From Cognatundibacterium rugosum (GTDB taxonomy: Bacteria > Pseudomonadota > Gammaproteobacteria > Burkholderiales > Burkholderiaceae_D), in contig NZ_JACOGG010000001.1 of NCBI RefSeq assembly GCF_014284365.1, positions 62,001 through 126,000 on the forward strand: a stretch of DNA of 64,000 nucleotides. The letters run 5' to 3'. Made by a program: the position numbers and the translations under genes. This document shows positions 7,357-15,486 of the stretch, piece by piece; position 1 is the stretch's first letter, and each line of letters begins with the position of its first letter. Under the pieces are notes generated by a model that saw only the letters and a list, made by a program, of their open reading frames with translations, did no database searches and was not told where the DNA came from.

Positions 7357-8493
7357 ATGGCAAGCTTATCTATCCGTGATGTACGCAAGGTGTATCCGAA
7401 CGGTGCGGAGATTTTGAAAGGGATTAATCTCGATATCGAAGATGGTCAGTTCCTGATCCTGGTCGGCGGTTCCGGCTGCGGCAAATCCACCTTACTGAAT
7501 ATGATCGCCGGACTGGAAACAGTATCCGAAGGCGGTATTTACATCGGTGATCGCTGCGTCAATGACGTACCGCCCAAGTCGCGTGATATCGCCATGGTGT
7601 TTCAATCCTATGCCTTATATCCGACCATGACGGTACGTGAAAATATCTCTTTCGGCTTAGGCATACGCCGGGTCGCCGTCGCAGAACAAAAGAAAATCGT
7701 AGACCGGGTCGCTGAGACTTTACAGATCACCCATTTACTGGATCGCAAACCGGCGCATTTATCCGGTGGCCAGCGCCAGCGGGTCGCGATGGGACGTGCG
7801 ATTGCACGTAATCCTTCGCTGTTCCTGTTCGACGAGCCTTTGTCTAATCTGGATGCTAAATTGCGCGTCGAAATGCGGGCTGAAATCAAACTCATGCATC
7901 AGCGTCTGAAAACCACCACCGTATATGTCACGCATGACCAAGTTGAAGCGATGACCCTGGGTGACAAAATCGCGGTGATGCGCGATGGCGTGGTGCAGCA
8001 GTTTGGCAGCCCGCAGGATATTTACGACCGCCCTGCGAATATGTTTGTCGCAGGCTTTATCGGTTCACCGTCGATGAATTTCATCCGTGGCAAAGTGCAG
8101 CAGGAACAGCAGCAACTGCATTTTGTGCTTGAACATCAGGGGCGCTCCACGCTGTTACCGATACCGGCCACACAGGCAGCCGCGATCCAGCGTTTGTCCC
8201 CAGTCAATGGCGAGATCGTACTCGGTATACGGCCTGAACATGTGACCGATGCTGCCAGCGCCAGACGAGCCGAACATAGCGATGCGCATCATCCTACCGA
8301 AGTCGACTGCATCGTCGATCTGACCGAACCGACCGGTCCGGATACGCTGGTGTTTTCCAGCTTTAATGCCACCCGCCTGACCTGCCGCACCCATCCGCGT
8401 GCTGCTGCCATGCCGGGTCAGCCTATGCGTCTGGCTTTTGATTTGTCGAAAGCCGTGTTCTTCGATCCGGTATCAGAACAAAGCCTGAAGTAA
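7357..8493 (+). CDS. gtsD: Sugar ABC transporter ATPase (MalK/UgpC type)
   Basis: A 378-residue ATPase that powers the GtsBC permease. Visible motifs are Walker A GGSGCGKST (37-45), the Q-loop Gln83, the signature LSGGQ (135-139), Walker B LFLFDE (155-160) and the switch His193. After about residue 235 there is a C-terminal OB-type regulatory domain, as in MalK and UgpC (GFIGSPSMNFI, LGIRPEHV). GGAG lies upstream of the ATG. Such ATPases are often shared by several sugar importers, so it could serve other permeases as well. Confidence 0.93.
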   Translation: MASLSIRDVRKVYPNGAEILKGINLDIEDGQFLILVGGSGCGKSTLLNMIAGLETVSEGGIYIGDRCVNDVPPKSRDIAMVFQSYALYPTMTVRENISFGLGIRRVAVAEQKKIVDRVAETLQITHLLDRKPAHLSGGQRQRVAMGRAIARNPSLFLFDEPLSNLDAKLRVEMRAEIKLMHQRLKTTTVYVTHDQVEAMTLGDKIAVMRDGVVQQFGSPQDIYDRPANMFVAGFIGSPSMNFIRGKVQQEQQQLHFVLEHQGRSTLLPIPATQAAAIQRLSPVNGEIVLGIRPEHVTDAASARRAEHSDAHHPTEVDCIVDLTEPTGPDTLVFSSFNATRLTCRTHPRAAAMPGQPMRLAFDLSKAVFFDPVSEQSLK

Positions 8494-8505
8494 GCGGAGT
8501 TTACG

Positions 8506-9555
8506 ATGTCAGCAATGATCGCTCATACCCAGGCTCATACCCAAGCGCCTACTCAAGCTCAACCCAAAACTGATACACCGTCCTACCCCTTGCTGCTGGC
8601 CGATATAGGCGGCACCAATGCACGCTTTGCGATAGAAACTGCACATGGCGAACTGCAGGCAGTCAAGGTACTGCCTTGCGCCGCCTATCCCAGCCTGGAA
8701 GACGCATTGCACAGCTATTTGCACGATGCGGCCAGTCTGGCAGCGGGGGCGCATCAGCTGCGTCATGCCGGGATCGCGATTGCCAATCCTATCCATGGTG
8801 ATCAGGTCCGCATGACGAATCATCACTGGGAGTTTTCTATCAGTGCAACCCGCCATCAGTTCGGCTTGGAGCGGCTCGATGTGGTCAATGATTTCACCGC
8901 ACTCGCGCTGTCTTTACCGCATTTGCAGCCACATCAATATTTTCAGGTGGGTGGTCATCAGGCTTTGGCTGGCAGCGCAATCGGGCTGTTAGGAGCAGGC
9001 ACAGGACTCGGCGTATCCGGTCTGATTCCTGCGGGCGAGCGCTGGCTGCCGCTGCACAGCGAAGGTGGCCATGCGAGCTTTACGCCAGCCAATGCAAAAG
9101 AAGTCGCGATTCTGGAGTTTGCCTGGCGCGAGTTCCCGCACGTGTCCGCAGAACGCCTGTTATCCGGTCCCGGTCTGGTGCTGATTTATCGTGCGCTGGC
9201 TGAACTCCTGCAGGCTGCTGTCGCACCATTGGAAGCCCCCGACATTCTGCAACGCGGCTTGCAACGCGAATGTGCGATTTGCAGCGAGGTACTCTCCACC
9301 TTCTGCGAGATGCTGGGCACGATGGCTGCGAATCTGGCAGTGACACTGGGTGCACGTGCTGGCATTTACATCGGTGGTGGTATTGTTCCACGGCTGGGCG
9401 ACTATTTACTGCAGTCCGGTTTTCGCGCACGTTTCGAAGACAAGGGGCGCTTCCGTGACTACCTGGCTGCGATCCCGGTCTACGTGATCACCGAAGCCTA
9501 TCCGGCCCTGATCGGGCTGTCTGCACTACACCGCCAGCAGTCCGCGGACCGATAA
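8506..9555 (+). CDS. glk: Glucokinase
   Basis: A 349-residue bacterial glucokinase, which phosphorylates glucose with ATP in the cytoplasm. The phosphate-binding motif ADIGGTNARFA lies at 32-42 and the sugar-binding loop NDFTALAL follows near residue 126; later blocks are GAGTGLGVS, EGGHASF and the closing ITEAYPALIGLSAL. GGAG at 8496-8499 precedes the ATG at 8506. It is the last gene of the operon, so uptake and phosphorylation are produced together. The first 26 residues are a low-complexity extension rich in Ala, His, Thr and Gln (three near repeats of AHTQ/APTQ), absent from typical glucokinases. Confidence 0.93.
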   Translation: MSAMIAHTQAHTQAPTQAQPKTDTPSYPLLLADIGGTNARFAIETAHGELQAVKVLPCAAYPSLEDALHSYLHDAASLAAGAHQLRHAGIAIANPIHGDQVRMTNHHWEFSISATRHQFGLERLDVVNDFTALALSLPHLQPHQYFQVGGHQALAGSAIGLLGAGTGLGVSGLIPAGERWLPLHSEGGHASFTPANAKEVAILEFAWREFPHVSAERLLSGPGLVLIYRALAELLQAAVAPLEAPDILQRGLQRECAICSEVLSTFCEMLGTMAANLAVTLGARAGIYIGGGIVPRLGDYLLQSGFRARFEDKGRFRDYLAAIPVYVITEAYPALIGLSALHRQQSADR

Positions 9556-9730
9556 TCTACACTGTCACTGAGAATCACACCACCCGCCGGAAATGCGCAT
9601 GCCTGCTGGCTTAGCGCGACTCCGGCAGGCGCTCTTCCGCACCTGCAGCGCACGCCATCATCCCCTCCCGATGTAAGCACCAGCAAGACCGCCTTTGAAA
9701 TATGCGGCCGGTTTTATACGTTTTCCGAAC

Positions 9731-9758
9731 TTAGATGTAAGAATTTATTCCTTATCAT
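9731..9758 (+). promoter_or_regulatory. Weak candidate promoter for the cystathionine beta-synthase gene
   Basis: TTAGAT at 9731-9736 and TATCAT at 9753-9758 have a 16-base spacer in an AT-rich patch about 75 bp before the start codon at 9833. Both hexamers are imperfect. The remaining 9556-9832 intergenic sequence contains only a GC-rich inverted repeat without a T-run. Confidence 0.3.
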
Positions 9759-9832
9759 AGTCAACTTGTCACTGCTAAGATTTGCCGCTTTCCTGTCGCC
9801 ATTTGGCGTTTAACTTTGTGAAGTGGTATGCA

Positions 9833-11197
9833 ATGAATTCGACTGATCCCGTTTTAGCTTTAATCGGTAATACGCCTGTAGTGCGCTTGCAAAATATCGA
9901 TACCGGCCCCTGTGAGCTATACGTCAAACTGGAAAGCCAGAATCCGGGTGGATCGATCAAAGACAGGATCGCATTGACGATGATAGAAGCAGCCGAGCGC
10001 AGCGGTCAGCTGCGTGCGGGCGGCACCATCATCGAGGCCACTGCTGGCAATACCGGTCTGGGTCTGGCACTGGTAGCGGTCCGTAAAGGCTACCGTATCA
10101 AACTGATCGTGCCCGATAAAATGAGCACAGAAAAAATTCAGCAACTCAAAGCCATGGGTGCCGAAGTGATTTTGACGCGTTCCGATGTGAACAAGGGTCA
10201 CCCACTGTATTATCAGGATCTGGCACTGCGCATCGCAAGCGAAACACCGGGCGCGTATTACATCGATCAGTTCAATAATCCGGCCAATCCACTTGCGCAT
10301 ACGCTCAGCACGGGACCAGAAATCTGGCAACAGATGGATCAGCAACTGGATGCGATCGCGGTAGGCGTAGGCTCCAGCGGTACCTTGTCCGGTCTCAGTG
10401 CCTACTTTGCGGATACCGCACCACAAATGGAGTTTGTACTGGCTGATCCGCAAGGCTCTATCCTGGCAGATTATGTAGAGACTGGTCACTTTGGACAGGC
10501 TGGCAGTTGGCGCGTGGAAGGCATAGGCGAGGATTTTATTCCGCCGCTTGCGAACTTTGCGATGGTCAAAAAAGCGTATCGCATCAGCGATCAGGAGAGC
10601 CTGTTTACCGCACGTGCGCTGCTGGAAAAAGAAGGTATCCTGGCAGGTTCTTCCAGTGGCACACTGGTGGCTGCGGCGTTGCGCTATTGCCGTGCCCAGA
10701 CCACACCGAAACGGGTGCTGACCTTTATCTGCGACAGCGGCAACAAGTACTTATCCAAACAATTCAATGATAACTGGCTGGTCGATCAAGGCCTGCTGCG
10801 AGAACCACAACGCGACAATTTATCCGATCTGATTACACGTCCACATCATAAAGGTGCGACGGTATTCGCCAGACAGGAAGACAGCCTGGCCGATGCCTAT
10901 CAAAAAATGCGCCGCCATGATGTGTCACAACTACCGGTCATCGAGGGCGAAGCAGCACTGGCCGGACTGATCGACGAGTGGGACATCTTAAACGCAGTCA
11001 GAGATAACAAAGAGAATTTCAAACTGCCGGTACGCAGTGTGATGAGCACCGACCTGGTCACCCTGGCACCACAGGACACACTGGAACGCGTGATCGGTAT
11101 TTTTGCCGACAACAAGGTGGCCCCCGTGATCGAACAGGGGAATTTCCTCGGACTGATCACACAAACTGACCTCATCAACTACTGGCAGCAACACTAA
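9833..11197 (+). CDS. cbs: Cystathionine beta-synthase with C-terminal CBS domains
   Basis: A 454-residue PLP enzyme that condenses serine and homocysteine to cystathionine. The PLP lysine is Lys43 in NPGGSIKDR; the Asn-containing loop TAGNTGLGL is at 70-78 and the phosphate-binding GVGSSGTLSG follows. After about residue 330 come two CBS domains (blocks HDVSQLPVIEG and DNKVAPVIEQGNFLGLIT), the region that binds S-adenosylmethionine or adenosine in related enzymes. There is no haem-binding N-terminus like that of the animal enzyme. The start at 9833 gives the conserved opening MNSTDPVLALIGNTP. The next gene in the same direction encodes a cystathionine-processing enzyme, so together they form a reverse transsulfuration pair. 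A dispersed repeat begins one base after the stop codon. Confidence 0.92.
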   Translation: MNSTDPVLALIGNTPVVRLQNIDTGPCELYVKLESQNPGGSIKDRIALTMIEAAERSGQLRAGGTIIEATAGNTGLGLALVAVRKGYRIKLIVPDKMSTEKIQQLKAMGAEVILTRSDVNKGHPLYYQDLALRIASETPGAYYIDQFNNPANPLAHTLSTGPEIWQQMDQQLDAIAVGVGSSGTLSGLSAYFADTAPQMEFVLADPQGSILADYVETGHFGQAGSWRVEGIGEDFIPPLANFAMVKKAYRISDQESLFTARALLEKEGILAGSSSGTLVAAALRYCRAQTTPKRVLTFICDSGNKYLSKQFNDNWLVDQGLLREPQRDNLSDLITRPHHKGATVFARQEDSLADAYQKMRRHDVSQLPVIEGEAALAGLIDEWDILNAVRDNKENFKLPVRSVMSTDLVTLAPQDTLERVIGIFADNKVAPVIEQGNFLGLITQTDLINYWQQH

Positions 11198-11198
11198 C

Positions 11199-11294
11199 GG
11201 ATTGACGCAACATTGTCCCGGCAAGGCAGATGCAGGCCGTACATTCGTACGACAAGCCGCCATCACGCCGCTGGGGCAGTTCTGCGTCAGCCCT
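11199..11294. repeat. Dispersed quasi-palindromic repeat, copy 1
   Basis: This 96-bp block shares most of its sequence with 62392-62493 (shared words: ATTGTCCC, CAAGGCA, GCAGGC, GTACGACAAG, GCTGGGGC). Its ends are imperfect inverted repeats: GGATTGACGCA opposite TGCGTCAGCCC. An internal GTAC-ATTC-GTAC mini-hairpin is kept although the loop differs from copy 2. It fills almost all of the gap between the two transsulfuration genes and ends about 20 bases before the next start codon. Confidence 0.75.
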
Positions 11295-11314
11295 GACACA
11301 TAAGGACGACAGCT

Positions 11315-12475
11315 ATGACCCATCCCGATACTTTAAGCGTACACGCTGGCTATCAACCCGATGCCACCGGTGCAGTAATGCCGCCGATTTATCTGAGTTC
11401 CACCTATGCCCAGCAAGCGCCGGGCGAACACAGCGGTTTTGAATATGGGCGCAGTGGCAATCCCAGCCGTCAGGCACTGGAAAAAGCCCTGGCTGAACTG
11501 GAAGGCGGCAGCGCAGGGTTTGCGTTTGCCTCCGGTCTGGGTGCAATGAGCACCGTGTTGGAATTGCTGGAAGCTGGCAGTGAAATAGTTGCGGTTGATG
11601 ACTTATACGGTGGCGCCTGGCGCTTGTTTGAACAAGTCAAAGGCCGCAGTGCCGGCCTCAAAGTGCGCTATGTATCACCCGATGATCTGGATGGATTAAA
11701 GGCAGCCATCACTCCGGCTACCCGTTTGGTATGGCTGGAAGTACCAACGAATCCGCTGCTGAAATTTCCGGACATCGCTGCGATTTCTGCCATCGCTAAA
11801 GAGGCCGGCGCACTGACCCTGGTAGACGCCACCTTTGTCACACCGTATTTACTGCAGCCCTTGAAATGGGGCGCCGATATCGTGCTGCATTCCCTGACCA
11901 AATACCTGAATGGTCACTCCGATGTGATAGGAGGTGCGCTGATCGTGAAGGAACAGGCACTGGCAGACAAATTGCGCTGGTTACAAAATGCAGTCGGCGC
12001 CGTGCTGTCGCCGTTTGACAGCTTCCTGGCATTACGCGGATTGCGCACACTCGCAATCCGTATGCAAAGGCATAGCAGCAACGCACTGAGCCTGGCGCAG
12101 TGGCTGGAAACGCAAGCTGGCATCCGTGCAGTGATCTACCCCGGTCTGCCATCCCATCCGCAATATGCCTTAGCCCAACGCCTGTTACCGCAAGGTCAGA
12201 GCGGCGTGATTTCTATACGCCTCGATACCGATGAAGCGGGTTTGCGCCGTTTTGTACAGGCCTTAAAGATTTTCACCCTGGCGGAAAGTCTGGGTGGCGT
12301 GGAAAGCCTGATCAATCACCCGTGGTCGATGACGCATGCGGCGATCCCGCAAGCGATACGCGTGGAAAAAGGCGTGACTTCAGACTTACTCAGAATTTCC
12401 GTCGGTATTGAGCATGTGGCCGATTTACAGGCCGATCTGGCGCAGGCACTGGCGACGCTGACCACCGCGGAATGA
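11315..12475 (+). CDS. Cystathionine gamma-lyase/synthase family PLP enzyme
   Basis: A 386-residue enzyme of the Cys/Met metabolism PLP family. Key parts are YGRSGNPSRQALE near 44-56, the PLP-stacking region DDLYGGAWRLF near 95-105, and the PLP lysine Lys196 in HSLTKYLNGHSDVIGG. AAGGA lies upstream of the ATG. Following a cystathionine beta-synthase gene, the most likely activity is cystathionine gamma-lyase, giving cysteine, 2-oxobutanoate and ammonia. Sequence alone does not exclude cystathionine gamma-synthase (MetB) or a methionine gamma-lyase. Its stop overlaps the next start codon by 4 bases (ATGA). Confidence 0.88.
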   Translation: MTHPDTLSVHAGYQPDATGAVMPPIYLSSTYAQQAPGEHSGFEYGRSGNPSRQALEKALAELEGGSAGFAFASGLGAMSTVLELLEAGSEIVAVDDLYGGAWRLFEQVKGRSAGLKVRYVSPDDLDGLKAAITPATRLVWLEVPTNPLLKFPDIAAISAIAKEAGALTLVDATFVTPYLLQPLKWGADIVLHSLTKYLNGHSDVIGGALIVKEQALADKLRWLQNAVGAVLSPFDSFLALRGLRTLAIRMQRHSSNALSLAQWLETQAGIRAVIYPGLPSHPQYALAQRLLPQGQSGVISIRLDTDEAGLRRFVQALKIFTLAESLGGVESLINHPWSMTHAAIPQAIRVEKGVTSDLLRISVGIEHVADLQADLAQALATLTTAE

Positions 12476-13050
12476 ATACCACACTGAGTTTTTTGCGCGC
12501 CTTGCTGGCGGCACCAGCCGAAGTCGGCGCGCTGTGGCCGTCGTCGCGCTATCTGGCGCAGTCCATGGCGCAAGCTGCCGTAGCCTGCGGCGCAAGCGGG
12601 AGGGTCATCGAAGTCGGCGCAGGCAGCGGTGCGCTGACACTTGCCCTGCTGACCCGCTTTGGCAGCGAACGTCTGCAAGTCATCGAATGTGCACCTGAAC
12701 TCGTTCAGGTACTCAGAAAAAAATTCCCGCAACTGGATATACGGCGCGAACGCATAGAACATTTTCTGCCGCAGGCAGCACCCGATCCGGACAGCAGCCT
12801 GCTGGTTTCGTCCTTACCGTTTAAGTCTTTACCAGCGGCGCAGGCACGCCTGCTGAGCAGTACCTATATCCGCTTTGTTCAGCGAGGCGGCGCTGTCATT
12901 CAGTTCAGCTATGGACTGACACCGCCATTCGCACTGAACGATGCAGACGGCTTGCAATGGCAGCGCGTGAGCCGGATCTGGCGCAATCTGCCGCCGGCCT
13001 GTGTCTGGCGTCTGCAGGCAAGAAAGACAGACACCTTGTCCCCAACTTAG
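12472..13050 (+). CDS. Class I SAM methyltransferase (phospholipid N-methyltransferase-like)
   Basis: A 192-residue Rossmann-fold methyltransferase. The SAM-binding motif I reads RVIEVGAGSGALTLALL (about 44-60), and an acidic residue that would hold the SAM ribose follows in IECAPELV. The N-terminal FLRALLAAPAEVGALWPSSRYLAQ and the SSLPFKSLP block are typical of the COG3963 group, which includes PmtA-type phosphatidylethanolamine methyltransferases and resembles rRNA adenine dimethylases. Its ATGA overlap with the preceding gene means it is translated from the transsulfuration mRNA. The substrate is not evident. A link to SAM and homocysteine recycling is an inference from position. Confidence 0.75.
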   Translation: MNTTLSFLRALLAAPAEVGALWPSSRYLAQSMAQAAVACGASGRVIEVGAGSGALTLALLTRFGSERLQVIECAPELVQVLRKKFPQLDIRRERIEHFLPQAAPDPDSSLLVSSLPFKSLPAAQARLLSSTYIRFVQRGGAVIQFSYGLTPPFALNDADGLQWQRVSRIWRNLPPACVWRLQARKTDTLSPT

Positions 13051-13080
13051 CGACCCATTTGCGCCGATTCAGTACCAGAC

Positions 13081-14022
13081 TCAATGCGCCTCAGCGGGGA
13101 GCCGCGTACCTAGCCAGACACCGCTTTGGCACAGCTCACGACTGACATCTATGACCAGTTTTTCCACTGCCATAGCGGCATTGGTGAGTGGTATATTTTT
13201 AGATGCACACAGGCTGACCGTACGCGACAGTTGCGCATCGCTGACCGGCAAGGCCTGCATTTCACCGCGCTGAATTTCTGCCAGCATCGGCGACACTGGC
13301 AAGATAGTGGCGCCCATATCGGCCATCAGCGCCGACTTTAAAATCGCAATCGAGGTAATATCGATCACCTGACTGATCTGCCGCCCATGTTCACGCACTA
13401 CTTGCTCAATCAGCGGGCGCACACCATGCTGCAGGCTGGGTAAAATCAGCGGCACCTGCAATACCTGTTCCAGCTTAATACTTTTACGGCGCGAGGCAAA
13501 TTGCGAACCGCTACGCGTGATATACATCATCTCTTCAAGAACCAGCGGGCGGCTATGAAAGCCGCTGAGCTGCCCATCATCGAACAGTATTGCCAGATTC
13601 AGCCGTCCTGAACGTAACTGCTCAGTCAGGTTGCCGGTTAATTCTTCGGTCAGTTGAAAATGGATGTCGGGATAAGTCTCGCGTACCGCTTTGAGCAAAG
13701 GAAAAGCCAGCGCACCGGACGCACTTTGCGGAATGCCGAGTGCCACCGTACCACGTGGCCGGTCGGTCGATTGTGCCACCGCAGTTCTGGCATCGCTGAC
13801 CTGTTTCAGAATAGCCTGAGCATGTTCGTAAAACAGCTTACCGGCATCGGTCGCCTGCATACCCTGTGCCGAGCGGTGCAGCAGCATGGCACCCAATTCT
13901 TCTTCCAGCGACTGGATTTGCTGCGTCAGCGCCGGCTGCACGATATGCAGCACGCGCGCCGCACGGGACAGTGAGCCATGATCCACAATCGCGACAAAAT
14001 AGCGTAACTGGCGCAGTTCCAT
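13081..14022 (-). CDS. LysR-family transcriptional regulator
   Basis: A 313-residue LysR-type regulator. The N-terminal helix-turn-helix covers about residues 1-60 (MELRQLRYFVAIVDHGSLSR, then AARVLHIVQPALTQQIQSLE). The effector domain follows from about 90 (GTVALGIPQSASGAL). The overall sequence resembles Nac-like LysR proteins, but that is not firm. Only 2 bases separate it from the upstream Lrp/AsnC gene, so they are co-transcribed. It does not face a divergent target directly, so its regulon cannot be read from position. Confidence 0.88.
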   Translation of the reverse strand: MELRQLRYFVAIVDHGSLSRAARVLHIVQPALTQQIQSLEEELGAMLLHRSAQGMQATDAGKLFYEHAQAILKQVSDARTAVAQSTDRPRGTVALGIPQSASGALAFPLLKAVRETYPDIHFQLTEELTGNLTEQLRSGRLNLAILFDDGQLSGFHSRPLVLEEMMYITRSGSQFASRRKSIKLEQVLQVPLILPSLQHGVRPLIEQVVREHGRQISQVIDITSIAILKSALMADMGATILPVSPMLAEIQRGEMQALPVSDAQLSRTVSLCASKNIPLTNAAMAVEKLVIDVSRELCQSGVWLGTRLPAEAH

Positions 14023-14024
14023 CG

Positions 14025-14471
14025 CTACTCCACGGGTTTGATGGCGCGCCGTTCTATCGACGACGACAGAATCAGCGACGTCGAGGTCACACCGCCGCGC
14101 GCCAGCGACGCGATTACACGCTCCAGTTCACGGACTGACGGTGCCACCACTTTGACGATCACACAATCCTCACCGGTAATGGCATGACATTCCACCACTT
14201 CCGGCACCTGGGCCGCGATGTGCGGCACCGACACGTCGCTGGAGCGGCTGGCGATACGCACAAAGGCGGTGATGCCATAACCCAAAGCTTCGGGATTGAC
14301 CCGTGCATGGTAGCCAGTGATGACCTGGGCCGTTTCCATACGACGTATCCGTTCCGCGACGGCAGGCTGACTCAGATGAATGCGGCGTCCGATTTCAGCC
14401 AGCGTGACACGTGCATCTTCCTGCAGAATCTCGAGAATTCTGGCATCCATCAGATCTAATTCTATTTTCAT
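14025..14471 (-). CDS. Lrp/AsnC-family transcriptional regulator
   Basis: A 148-residue Lrp/AsnC protein. The N-terminal helix-turn-helix is at about 5-55 (LDLMDARILEILQEDARVTL, then AEIGRRIHLSQPAVAERIRR). The C-terminal RAM/AsnC ligand domain follows, with VVECHAITGEDCVIVKV near 90-106. It is divergent from an EamA exporter gene across 118 bp, which suggests it controls that exporter, possibly in response to an amino acid (inference). The LysR gene follows immediately on the same strand. Confidence 0.9.
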   Translation of the reverse strand: MKIELDLMDARILEILQEDARVTLAEIGRRIHLSQPAVAERIRRMETAQVITGYHARVNPEALGYGITAFVRIASRSSDVSVPHIAAQVPEVVECHAITGEDCVIVKVVAPSVRELERVIASLARGGVTSTSLILSSSIERRAIKPVE

Positions 14472-14485
14472 GGAAAAACCCGGAT

Positions 14486-14508
14486 ATTTCAGTCAATTTA
14501 AAAGAAAT
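14486..14508. promoter_or_regulatory. Candidate Lrp/AsnC operator
   Basis: An inverted repeat ATTTC at 14486-14490 and GAAAT at 14504-14508 flanks an A/T-only core (AATTTAAAA). It sits just upstream of the Lrp/AsnC start codon and before the divergent exporter promoter. Lrp-type proteins often bind such AT-rich dyads; the assignment is inferred. Confidence 0.35.
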
Positions 14509-14534
14509 GTAGCTGATTTCCCTTAGAACATCCA

Positions 14535-14563
14535 TTTAAAACCATCACCTGGCAGCATAAAAT
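14535..14563 (+). promoter_or_regulatory. Promoter of the EamA exporter gene
   Basis: TTTAAA at 14535-14540 and TAAAAT at 14558-14563 are separated by 17 bases. The predicted start is near 14570, about 20 bases before the ATG at 14590. Confidence 0.5.
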
Positions 14564-14589
14564 ATCGTGATTAATTCAAGAAAGCACGT

Positions 14590-15462
14590 ATGCGTCACTT
14601 ACCAAAATCAGTTCTGACTGCCCTGCTGACGGTCTATATCGTCTGGGGTTCAACCTATTTTGCGATTCAGGTCGCGTTGACTGCTTTTCCTCCGTTCATG
14701 ATGATAGGCACGCGCTTTCTGGTCGCGGGTGGTCTGCTGTATTTATGGCAGCTGTGGCGCAAAGCGCCGCAACCTACACTGCGTGAATGGCGCGATGGCG
14801 GCATCGTCGGCATCCTGATGCTGGGCGGTGGCACCGGTCTGACGGCCTGTGCCCAGCAATATGTGTCGTCTGGCCTGACTGCCGTGTTTATTGCATGCTC
14901 GCCCATGATACTGTCGGGTTTGTCCGGTCTGTTTGGTGACTGGCCACGCCGGCGTGAATGGCTGGGCATACTCTCTGGCTTTCTAGGTGCAGTATTGCTG
15001 GCTTCGGACCATGGTTTTGCGGCCCAGCCCGCCGGCATTTTTCTGTTACTGGGTGCAATACTGAGCTGGGACGTAGGTTCTATCCTGTCGCAAAAAAAAC
15101 TGAAGATGGCCAAAGGTGGTATGGGCTTTGCCAGCGAAATGCTGGTCGGTGGTGCTTTTTTGTTTATTGTGAGCCTGCTCAGCGGTGAAAAAATGACAGG
15201 CCCGCTGACCGTGCAAGCCTTCAGCGCCTGGGCTTATCTGGTGGTGGCGGGTTCGCTGATCGCGTTTACTGCGTATATGTATCTGTTGTCCAAAGTACCG
15301 GCCGGACTGGCGGCCAGCTATGCCTATGTCAATCCCGTCATCGCGGTAGCGCTCGGGGTGGCATTCGGTGGCGAACATTTATCGGGTAAAGCCATGCTGG
15401 CGATGGCGATTATCCTGGGCAGTGTGGTGATGCTGACCACCGCACGCCGTCCGGTCAAATAA
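14590..15462 (+). CDS. EamA/DMT-family exporter (YedA-like)
   Basis: A 290-residue inner-membrane protein with about ten hydrophobic segments and two EamA repeats. The first repeat opens with VYIVWGSTYFAIQVAL, a hallmark of YedA/RhaT-type transporters. The second ends with SYAYVNPVIAVALGVAFGGE. Proteins of this group usually export amino acids or other metabolites. It is divergent from an Lrp/AsnC regulator, which supports an amino-acid substrate (inference). Confidence 0.88.
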   Translation: MRHLPKSVLTALLTVYIVWGSTYFAIQVALTAFPPFMMIGTRFLVAGGLLYLWQLWRKAPQPTLREWRDGGIVGILMLGGGTGLTACAQQYVSSGLTAVFIACSPMILSGLSGLFGDWPRRREWLGILSGFLGAVLLASDHGFAAQPAGIFLLLGAILSWDVGSILSQKKLKMAKGGMGFASEMLVGGAFLFIVSLLSGEKMTGPLTVQAFSAWAYLVVAGSLIAFTAYMYLLSKVPAGLAASYAYVNPVIAVALGVAFGGEHLSGKAMLAMAIILGSVVMLTTARRPVK

Positions 15463-15486
15463 TAAGGATCGGCGCCGACGCCGGAT

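Noticed and set aside
9594-9625. GC-rich inverted repeat after glucokinase (GCCTGC/GCAGGC)
   Set aside because: It has a mismatch and no T-run, so I did not call it a terminator.
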